From Bacteroidales bacterium (GTDB taxonomy: Bacteria > Bacteroidota > Bacteroidia > Bacteroidales > Muribaculaceae): a DNA stretch of 64,000 bases. A program made the translations under genes and the position numbers. Shown piece by piece: positions 27,484 through 35,700 of the stretch (the stretch's first letter is position 1; the number at the start of each line of letters is the position of its first letter). Location of the stretch: NCBI GenBank assembly GCA_020860515.1, contig JAJBUG010000076.1:1-64000 (forward strand), given 5' to 3'. The notes beneath the pieces were generated by a model. The model saw nothing but the letters and a program-made list of their open reading frames with translations, was not told the DNA's origin and searched no databases.

Positions 27484-27532
27484 AAAAACTGATAGCTAAA
27501 AATCGAAAACTGAAAACTTTTTCGTAACTTTG
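27484..27532 (+). promoter_or_regulatory. Heptamer-phased A-tracts plus TAACTTTG promoter for typA
   Basis: Units AAAAACT, GATAGCT, AAAAATC, GAAAACT, GAAAACT (27484-27518) are followed by TTTTTCG and TAACTTTG (27525-27532). The block from the last A-tracts to GCAG is nearly identical to that upstream of the PBP1A gene. Confidence 0.75.
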
Positions 27533-27567
27533 CAGTTTGAAAAGAAATAATAAGAAGCAATAGGTAT

Positions 27568-29367
27568 ATGCAGAATATCCGCAACATCGCCATCATAGCT
27601 CACGTCGATCACGGCAAGACTACCGTGGTGGATAAGATGCTAATGGCTGGCCATCTCTTCCGCGACAATCAAAACACAGGTGAATTGATTCTTGATAACA
27701 ATGACCTGGAGCGAGAGCGTGGCATCACTATTCTTTCAAAAAACGTGTCGATCAATTACAAGGGCTGTAAAATCAATATTATCGACACCCCCGGACACGC
27801 CGACTTCGGTGGCGAGGTAGAGCGCGTGCTTAACATGGCCGACGGCTGCCTGCTATTGGTGGATGCATTCGAAGGCCCTATGCCCCAGACACGATTCGTA
27901 CTGCAAAAAGCAATTCAAATTGGCCTTAAGCCCGTGGTAGTAATCAACAAGGTAGATAAGCCCAACTGCCGTCCCGATGAAGTGCAAGAAATGGTGTTTG
28001 ATCTTATGTATAGCCTTGATGCTACCGAGGACCAGCTCAATTTCCCCACTATCTTCGGTAGTGCCAAAGAGGGCTGGATGAGTGAAGATTGGCGTAAGCC
28101 CACCGACAATATCCTACCCCTGCTCGATTGCATCATTGATACTATTCCTGCTCCCAAGACATTGGAGGGCGACGCCCAGATGTTGGTGACTTCGCTTGAT
28201 TATAGCAATTATGTTGGCCGTATCGCCATTGGTCGTGTTCACCGAGGCACAATTCGCGAGGGCATGGACATTGCTCTTTGCAAAAAGGATGGCACTTTCA
28301 CCAAGCAAAAGATAAAAGAACTGCACACCTTTGAAGGCATGGGCCGTAAGCGTGTAGAGAGCGTGAGCAGCGGTGACATTTGCGCTCTGGTAGGCATTGA
28401 GGGTTTTGAAATTGGTGACACTATCGCCGATATCAACAATCCCGAGGCTCTCCCACGCATTGAAATTGACGAACCCACAATGTCGATGACCTTCACCATC
28501 AACGACAGCCCATTCTTTGGCAAAGATGGCAAATATGTGACCTCGCGTCACATTGGTGAGCGCCTGACAAAGGAACTCGACCGCAACTTGGCGCTTCGTG
28601 TAAAGAAAGCGGACCATGAGGATAAATGGACTGTCTCTGGCCGTGGCGTGCTTCACCTATCGGTGCTGATCGAGACGATGCGTCGCGAAGGCTTCGAGCT
28701 CCAAGTGGGTCAGCCGCAAGTTATTATCAAGGAGATAGATGGCGTGAAGTGCGAGCCTGTTGAACTTCTTACCATCAACACCACCGAAGAGTATGCATCG
28801 AAGATAATCGATATGGTCACTCGCCGCAAAGGCGAAATGGTGTCGATGACTGCGCAGGGCGACGACCGTGTACACATGGAATTCAATATCCCTTCGCGCG
28901 GCATTATCGGTCTTCGCAACAATGTGCTCACAGCCAGCGCTGGCGAAGCCATTATGGCCCACCGTTTCTTGGAATACCAGCCTTGGAAGGGTGATATCGA
29001 ACGCCGCACCAACGGCAGCCTCATAGCCATGGAGGGTGGCACCGCTTATGCTTATGCTATCGACAAGCTTCAGGATCGTGGACGCTTCTTCATCTTCCCA
29101 CAGGAAGAGGTCTATGCGGGTCAAGTCGTAGGTGAAAATGCAAAGGACAACGACATAGTGGTGAATGTGACTAAGAGTAAAAAGCTCACCAATATGCGTG
29201 CCAGCGGAGCTGATGACAAGGCTCGAATCGTGCCTCCTGTCGTTTTCAGTCTTGAAGAAGCACTTGAATATATCAAGGAGGATGAATACGTTGAGGTTAC
29301 TCCCCACCATATTCGACTGCGCAAGATTATCCTCGATGAGCTCGAGCGCAAGCGTGCCAATCGTTAA
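27568..29367 (+). CDS. typA: Ribosome-associated GTPase TypA/BipA
   Basis: Translational GTPase involved in ribosome assembly and stress responses. Visible are G1 AHVDHGKTT near residue 10, the switch I region RERGITI, G3 DTPGHADF, G4 NKVDK, an EF-Tu domain II, and the TypA-specific C-terminal domain with [12 protein letters not shown]. Length 599 is normal. Confidence 0.95.
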   Translation: MQNIRNIAIIAHVDHGKTTVVDKMLMAGHLFRDNQNTGELILDNNDLERERGITILSKNVSINYKGCKINIIDTPGHADFGGEVERVLNMADGCLLLVDAFEGPMPQTRFVLQKAIQIGLKPVVVINKVDKPNCRPDEVQEMVFDLMYSLDATEDQLNFPTIFGSAKEGWMSEDWRKPTDNILPLLDCIIDTIPAPKTLEGDAQMLVTSLDYSNYVGRIAIGRVHRGTIREGMDIALCKKDGTFTKQKIKELHTFEGMGRKRVESVSSGDICALVGIEGFEIGDTIADINNPEALPRIEIDEPTMSMTFTINDSPFFGKDGKYVTSRHIGERLTKELDRNLALRVKKADHEDKWTVSGRGVLHLSVLIETMRREGFELQVGQPQVIIKEIDGVKCEPVELLTINTTEEYASKIIDMVTRRKGEMVSMTAQGDDRVHMEFNIPSRGIIGLRNNVLTASAGEAIMAHRFLEYQPWKGDIERRTNGSLIAMEGGTAYAYAIDKLQDRGRFFIFPQEEVYAGQVVGENAKDNDIVVNVTKSKKLTNMRASGADDKARIVPPVVFSLEEALEYIKEDEYVEVTPHHIRLRKIILDELERKRANR

Positions 29368-29419
29368 TATATAAATCTGTACAGAGCTGAAACCTTTTTC
29401 ACTAAATATAAATGGACGT

Positions 29420-30235
29420 TTGGTTGAATACCATGAGCCAGCTGTAATGGGCATCCTGAATGTGACGCCTGATTCCTTTCATGCCGATAGTCGCGCTTCC
29501 GAACACAACTCTATTTGCGAGAAAGTGGAGCAAATGGTAACCGAGGGTGCACGATTCATCGACATAGGCGGATACAGCACGCGCCCTGGATGCCATGACG
29601 TTACCCCAGAGGAAGAACTCCGTCGTATCGAACTCGGAATGGAGGCGCTCCGCAGCGTGTCTCCGGATATTCCTGTATCTATTGACACTTTCCGGGCTGA
29701 GGTGGCTGAGTACGCAGTGAAAAATCTTAGTGTAAATATCATCAATGATATATCTGGGGGCCAGCTTGACCCTCTGATGTATGATACCGTTGCACGCCTG
29801 CAAGTGCCTTACATCATTATGCACATGCGAGGCACTCCGCAGGAAATGATGGTAAATACAGCTTACGATGATCTTTTGGCCGACGTAATCCGTGAACTTG
29901 CCAACATCGTTGATCGCCTCAATCTGCTTGGTGTAAATGATATCATAATCGATCCTGGATTTGGCTTCAGCAAAACCCTTGAGCAAAATTATCTATTGCT
30001 AAAGCATCTCGACTTCTTTGAGGATTTCCACATGCCCATCCTGGTAGGCATTTCCCGAAAGTCGATGCTCACCAAACTTCTCAATATTTCTACTAATGAT
30101 GCCTTGGAAGCCACCACAGCTCTGAATATGGCAGCTCTGCAGCGTGGAGCATCAATCTTGCGTGTTCATGATGTAGCTCCTGCAGTCCAAGCAGTAAAAA
30201 TATTCAAGGCATTAGAAACCACCGATAGCTATTGA
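29420..30235 (+). CDS. folP: Dihydropteroate synthase
   Basis: Folate pathway enzyme that joins p-aminobenzoate to the pterin pyrophosphate. Motifs: GILNVTPDSF, DIGGYSTRPG, SIDTFRAEV, NDISGG, MHMRGTPQ and GISRKSM. No ATG or GTG fits. TTG at 29420 is the nearest recognised start, but the frame is open back to 29375 and encodes family-like residues (KPFSLNINGRLVEYHEP), so a non-standard start such as the CTG at 29387 may be used. Confidence 0.9.
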   Translation: MVEYHEPAVMGILNVTPDSFHADSRASEHNSICEKVEQMVTEGARFIDIGGYSTRPGCHDVTPEEELRRIELGMEALRSVSPDIPVSIDTFRAEVAEYAVKNLSVNIINDISGGQLDPLMYDTVARLQVPYIIMHMRGTPQEMMVNTAYDDLLADVIRELANIVDRLNLLGVNDIIIDPGFGFSKTLEQNYLLLKHLDFFEDFHMPILVGISRKSMLTKLLNISTNDALEATTALNMAALQRGASILRVHDVAPAVQAVKIFKALETTDSY

Positions 30236-30261
30236 ATCAATAACCCTCTGAAAATCCAGCC

Positions 30262-31050
30262 ATGCTTGACTTCAGCATCAAAGATGCTCTCGACATAGTG
30301 CTAATGGCACTCCTGCTCTACTACGTGTATAAATTAATGAAGGAGAGCGGCACCCTCAATATCTTCTATGGGGTGATGGCATTTATTGTGGCTTGGGCAT
30401 TGGCTTCTGAGATTTTCAGCATGAAGCTTATCGGTTCGATTTTGGATAAGTTTATGAGCATCGGTGTACTGGTGCTGGTGATTCTTTTTCAAGATCAAAT
30501 CAAGCGCTTCTTGGTGGATCTGGGCAGCCATAAGCGATGGCGGTTTTTACGCCAGATTTTTAGCCATCATAAGGAAGTGCGGGATCAACAGATTCTGCGT
30601 GAAAGCGTGATGCCGATTGTATATGCATGCATGAGCATGTCAAAAAGCAAGACTGGCGCTTTGATAGTCATTCAGCAAAAGATGCCGCTCGACAATTATG
30701 CTAAGTCGGGCGATGTTATCGATGCTAAAATCAACACCCGCCTTATCGAAAATATTTTCTTCAAGAACTCTCCTCTCCACGATGGAGCCATGATCATAGC
30801 AAATGGCCAAATCGAAGCGGCAGGTTGTATCCTCCCGGTTAGCCATGACACCAGCATTCCTCGCAGCCTCGGTCTTCGACATCGCTCTGCTCTTGGCATT
30901 GCTCAGGCCACTGATGCAATGGCTATCATTGTCAGCGAAGAGACTGGCAATATCTCAGTGGCATATCATGGCGAACTCTATACCAAAATCACCAGTGCTG
31001 ACCTTGAGCATCGCTTGTCAGCCCTTGAAACTCCCATCACAGGCGATTGA
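30262..31050 (+). CDS. cdaA: Diadenylate cyclase (CdaA/DisA-N domain)
   Basis: Synthesises the messenger cyclic di-AMP from two ATP. Three N-terminal membrane helices (about residues 10-75) are followed by a DisA-N domain with the catalytic motifs DGAMII and LRHRSALGI. Length 262 matches CdaA. No CdaR-like regulator gene is adjacent; folP lies immediately upstream, an order common in Bacteroidales. Confidence 0.9.
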   Translation: MLDFSIKDALDIVLMALLLYYVYKLMKESGTLNIFYGVMAFIVAWALASEIFSMKLIGSILDKFMSIGVLVLVILFQDQIKRFLVDLGSHKRWRFLRQIFSHHKEVRDQQILRESVMPIVYACMSMSKSKTGALIVIQQKMPLDNYAKSGDVIDAKINTRLIENIFFKNSPLHDGAMIIANGQIEAAGCILPVSHDTSIPRSLGLRHRSALGIAQATDAMAIIVSEETGNISVAYHGELYTKITSADLEHRLSALETPITGD

Positions 31051-31189
31051 CAATGTTACATATCCTCAACTCTCATATTTCTGGGAGGTAAATTATGGTT
31101 TTGAGTTCACAAAAAACCACTATTTATCTTTTCAAAGAAAAATAAATAAAAATTATTTATAATTTTTTGGTAAATCCAAAAAAAAGCAG

Positions 31190-31197
31190 TACCTTTG
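31190..31197 (+). promoter_or_regulatory. Promoter -7 element (TACCTTTG) for tRNA-Lys
   Basis: TACCTTTG matches TAnnTTTG and lies 14 bases before the first base of the mature tRNA. Confidence 0.75.
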
Positions 31198-31211
31198 CAC
31201 TGCAATTAAGG

Positions 31212-31284
31212 GATTCGTTAGCTCAGCTGGTAGAGCACAACACTTTTAATGTTGGGGTCCTGGGTTCGAGCCCCAGACGGATCA
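31212..31284 (+). tRNA. tRNA-Lys (anticodon UUU)
   Basis: Full cloverleaf: acceptor GATTCGT pairs with ACGGATC (one G-T pair), D arm GCTC-AGCTGGTA-GAGC, anticodon stem CAACA/TGTTG with loop CTTTTAA (anticodon TTT), T arm CTGGG-TTCGAGC-CCCAG and discriminator A. No CCA is encoded. It is the apparent integration target of the neighbouring prophage. Confidence 0.95.
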
Positions 31285-31286
31285 CG

Positions 31287-31315
31287 AGGGAGAGTTAAAC
31301 GCTCTCCCTTTTTTA
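31287..31315 (+). terminator. Rho-independent terminator of tRNA-Lys
   Basis: AGGGAGAG (31287-31294) pairs with CTCTCCCT (31302-31309), followed by six T. It begins three bases after the tRNA. Confidence 0.85.
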
Positions 31316-31420
31316 TTGCTGACACTCAACGATTTGCGTTATAACCCATTGAAATTCAATTGCTATCAGGTATTTGAACTCCTTACCGATAGTTACCATT
31401 ATTTACCATTATTTACCCAA

Positions 31421-31465
31421 TTTGCGATACCACTGCGATACCATAAGAAAAAGCGGTATCGCAAA
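31421..31465. promoter_or_regulatory. Repeated TGCGATACC sites upstream of the integrase
   Basis: TTTGCGATACC (31421-31431) and TGCGATACC (31434-31442) are direct repeats spaced by 13 bases; GGTATCGCAAA (31455-31465) is the exact inverse of the first. They lie between the tRNA and int, where arm-type integrase or excisionase sites are expected. The role is inferred. Confidence 0.6.
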
Positions 31466-31505
31466 ACGGCCCAAATCGCTGAAAACCACATAAAAACAAG
31501 TGAAA

Positions 31506-32627
31506 ATGAAAACACCTACATTCAGATTCGTATTCGACAGAAAAAAGCAGGCCACGAAGAAAACAAAGGGATTGGTCCAAATCGAAGTGTGCTTCAACCG
31601 ACAAAGAAAATGGATAAGCACAGGAATCAAGCTCTACTCCGACCAGTGGAAAGACCGCCAAATGGCAGTCAACCACCCGCAGTCGATGCAACTCAACGAT
31701 TCGCTCAACCTGCAAATCGGCGCGCTCAGAGACTGGGCCAACGACCTCGCCAAAAGCGGAATCGACTTTGAAATGGGAATGGTGCAGAGATTCATTGACG
31801 CTCCAAAAACAAGTGATGAGACTTTCATCGATTACGTAGAAAGAAAAATCTCCGAGCGCAAAGACATCCGCGACAGCACTAAGAAAACGCAATCCAAACT
31901 CATAGGCGCGCTCAAAGAATTTGGCGGCATAGCATACTTCTCCGACATCTCTCAAAGTTCTGTGATGGCGTTCGACCGCTGGCTCCACGGCAAATATTCT
32001 GTGCAGTCAACAATACACTCCTACCACAAGTTCTTGAAGATTTACGCCAATATGGCGATAAAGGACGGACTTCTGAAATCAGACCCCTACCTGGGAATGA
32101 GAATCGACAGAGGAAAGACCTCCGACATCAAGTACCTCACCGAAGAAGAATTTTCAAAGTTTGAAACAGCCGACATCGCCGACCCCAGCCTTTGCAGGGT
32201 TCGCGACATGTTCGTGTTCCAGTGCCTCACAGGAATGGCTTACTCCGACATGGCGCAGTTCGACAGTTCCAAAGTCGAGAACGGCGTTTACAAGGCGCAC
32301 AGGCAAAAGACAGGCGAAACGTTCATAATCTTGCTGACGGACAAAGCCAAGGCGGTGCTTGACAAATACGGCGGCCATCTGCCGATAATCAGCAACCAGA
32401 AATACAACCTCTACCTGAAAACCGTAGCCGCGATAGCGGGCATCTCCAAGCCCATGACCTCGCACATGGCAAGGCACACTTTCGCCACCCTGATGCTCTC
32501 CAAAGGGGCGAAAATCCAGAACGTGGCAAAGATGCTTGGCCACGCCGACATAGCCACTACTCAGATATACGCCAAGGTGCTTGCCAAGGACGTGCTTGAA
32601 GATTTTAAGAAAGTTCAAGGCGTTTAA
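31506..32627 (+). CDS. int: Tyrosine recombinase (IntDOT-like phage integrase)
   Basis: Site-specific recombinase of 373 residues. The N-terminal arm-binding domain includes FRFVFDRKKQATKKTKGLVQIEVCF; a SAM-like core-binding domain follows (about 95-185). The catalytic domain has Lys in RQKTGETF, HMARHTFATL as the HxxR box, LGHADIATTQIYAKV with the box III His and the nucleophile Tyr. At the usual first Arg position it reads TGMAYSDMAQ, with no Arg, as in Bacteroides IntDOT-type enzymes. ATG at 31506 is preferred over GTG at 31500. It presumably recombines the phage at tRNA-Lys. Confidence 0.88.
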   Translation: MKTPTFRFVFDRKKQATKKTKGLVQIEVCFNRQRKWISTGIKLYSDQWKDRQMAVNHPQSMQLNDSLNLQIGALRDWANDLAKSGIDFEMGMVQRFIDAPKTSDETFIDYVERKISERKDIRDSTKKTQSKLIGALKEFGGIAYFSDISQSSVMAFDRWLHGKYSVQSTIHSYHKFLKIYANMAIKDGLLKSDPYLGMRIDRGKTSDIKYLTEEEFSKFETADIADPSLCRVRDMFVFQCLTGMAYSDMAQFDSSKVENGVYKAHRQKTGETFIILLTDKAKAVLDKYGGHLPIISNQKYNLYLKTVAAIAGISKPMTSHMARHTFATLMLSKGAKIQNVAKMLGHADIATTQIYAKVLAKDVLEDFKKVQGV

Positions 32628-32712
32628 ACTGCGTAACTTAGCGATTTTTTGCTTAAATTTGCGGTGTTATTGCGCAATAAGGCCTCAGAGCCACCGAAAC
32701 ACAAAAATTTCA

Positions 32713-35700
32713 ATGGCAGATTTAGGCAACCTATACTTCGACATTCTTCTGCGCGACCTCACCGACGCCCAAGCGCAGAAGATAAAGCAGAAGCTCATAA
32801 ATATCCTGAAAATCCCCATAACGGCGGATTCGAGCGGATTGCAGATAGCCGTGGAAAGGGCGATAAAGAACGCCGACCTCACCCCTATCAAGAAAGAGAT
32901 AGAAAGGCTCTTCGCATCGGCTGACACCTCAAAGCTTGTTACCAACGTGCAGACAGCCTTGCAAAAAGCAAAAGGCAAGGCAGATGTTACAGCCGACAAG
33001 CAGATGCTTGTTGACAGCATAAAGCAGGCGCTGCTAAACGAGCAGTTCAAAATCAACGTAGTGGTTGACAAAGCCACCGCAAGGCAAGCCGTGCAGCAAG
33101 CCTTGGCACAAATCAAAACTTGGAACGGAAAATACACGGCTGACGACCTCAGAGCCGAAAAAGCGAACACCGAAAAGGCGAAACAGGCTCTAAAAGCGGC
33201 ACAGGCCCAATTGGCTCTTGCCCGCGCCCACAAGGCGGCGGCATCGGCTTCTGGGCTGCACCTTAGAGCCTCTACCGCACTCGGCTCGGCAATGGGCCAG
33301 AATATCCGAATCGCTGGCGATTTGAAAAACTCATTCGCGAGCCTTTTCAGCCTCTACGCCGTACAGCACTTCTTAAAGAACGTCATCGAAATCGGCGGCG
33401 AGCTGGAGAAACAGAAACTCGCCATGGACGCTATCTTGGGCGACAAAGGACAGTCGGGACAGATTACCCAGCAGATTAACGCGCTTGCCGTGAAATCGCC
33501 ATTCGGAGTATTGCAATTGAACTCGTTCGCCAAGCAGCTCACAGCCTACACTATCCCCTACAACGAACTATACGACACGATGAAGCGCCTTGCGGACATT
33601 TCAGCCGCCGTAGGCGTTGACATGGGCCGCATAGTGCTTGCCTACGGACAGATACGCGCCGCCAAGTTCCTCAAAGGCACTGAACTGCGACAACTCACCG
33701 AGGCCAATATTCCCATGGTTGACATGCTCGCCAAGAAGTTCACCGAACTTGAAGGCCGCATAGTTTCCGCTGGCGACGTGATGGATATGATTTCCAAAAA
33801 GCAGGTGACGTTTGAACACGTAAAAGACGTGCTATGGGAAATCACCTCGGAGGGCGGAATGTTCTACAACATGCAGGAGAACTTGTCAGAATCCGTTTCG
33901 GCGAAATGGAAGAATCTCGGCGACGCAGTGGATTTGATGTACGGCAAGATAGCCGCAAGCAATTCAGGCGTGCTAAAGGCTGTTCCCGAAATGCTGACCG
34001 AACTGGTGTCGCATTTCCAGACTTTGAGCTACATGCTGACCGGGGTGGCAAGCGTGTGGCTCTCGCACAAATTGGCCGTAAGCGCCGCAAACAAGATGTA
34101 CGGCGAGCAAGTGCTGTCCTCCGCAAAGGCTGGCAAGCAGGCCGAGGCTGAAAGGACGTACAACCTGAAACTCGCCCAGTCGTACCGCACACTTACGGCA
34201 GTCGAGCAAAACTACCTGAAAAACAAAAACGCCCGCATAGCCTACAGCGCCCAGGAAGCCGCAAGGACTGGCCAAATGACCAAAGAGCAAGCCTTGCTGG
34301 CGATAGCGCTAAAGAAACTTTCAAGGGAGGAAGCGCTTGTCATCGCCCACACCCTGGGCATATCGAAAGCCGAAGTTCAGGCAGCGCTCAGCGCCAAAAA
34401 GTGGACTGTAACGTTGAAGAAGCTGAAACTTGAAATGAAGAGCGTCCTTTCAAGCATCGGTGGATTCTTGGCGTCGCCTTGGCTGTGGGTGACTGCTGGA
34501 ATAGAGGTTTTCGCCAATCTCATCGGCAAGCAGCAGGAGTTCGTTCGCCGACAGCGGGAATTGAGAGAAAACCTATCTACCACCGCAGACGAGGGATTCC
34601 GAAACCTAAACGACAAAGTCGAATCCTACAAGCTCAACGACCCGTCGCAGATGAAATCCTCGGAACTTCGGCAGGCGATAACGGAGATGACAGGCACTCT
34701 CAAAGACTATTCCGCCGCGTCAGGGTTAGTCCTAAAAGAGGTCTACGAGGGGCAAGACGGAAAGCCACTGAAGCTCGCCGAGCAGTACAGGGTTCTGCAA
34801 GCGGCACTGAATGAAACGCTTGAAGGCTATAGGCAGCTCTCTCAGTACGGCTCAGGGTTCAATCTCTTTGACGCCGCAGACACCACCAACGGCGCGCCAA
34901 GCTGGATGCACGGATTCGCTGGCTACGGCATCAATGAGGCCGTGCAAGACTACGGCGAAATGGTGTCCGAATCGCAAAAGGCTCTCGCAAAGGCGTTAGG
35001 TTCTGACTACAGGGCGATATTTGAGGCGGTCAAGAAAATGCGCGAAGCGGACAAAGAACTCGCTGAAGCTACAAAGGGCATGAATCTCACGCAGCAAATC
35101 GAGTACCTTGCGAAGAACTACGGCAGATTCTCAGGCAAGATAAGCGAGCTTATGAGCAAGATGTGGGACCTCGGCGGTTCTCGCGGCGGCTACAACAGCC
35201 TTAACGACTACGGCATAGCGGTTGACAAGGCGATACAGCAGATGGAATCGAAGATAGAGCCTTTCCTGACCAGCATGACGCAGATGTGGATAAACTACCG
35301 CAAGGCCGCTGACAGCTCATTCAATCCTCTGAGCATGTCAGGCGCGGACGAGCAGGAGATTCGCCAGCTTGTAAGCGCGTGGGTCAACTCATTCAACAAC
35401 GTGCCGGAAGAAGTGCGCCGGCAGCTGCGCGACAAGCTGCTTGAAGAAAACTTCGGCCTGACAATAGATGTCGAGGTCAACGTCAAGGAAAGCCAGTTCT
35501 CGGACTGGCAGCAAGAGATTCACGATATGTTCGGCAAGTCGCTTGACAACTTGCTGCTGGATTCTTCGAGCATGGACGAGTTCATGTCAAACGTGAGCAA
35601 GGCGGCGAAAGAAGTCAAGGAGAAGATACAGACGCTGCAGCCCTCATACGACAATCTGATGGCAGTTCCCAAGATGCTGCAGAAAGCGTTCACGGAATCT

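Noticed and set aside
31316..31771. Open frame of 151 codons overlapping the start of int
   Set aside because: Its second half is the +1 frame of the integrase coding region, with Arg/Gln/Pro-rich composition typical of a shadow frame.
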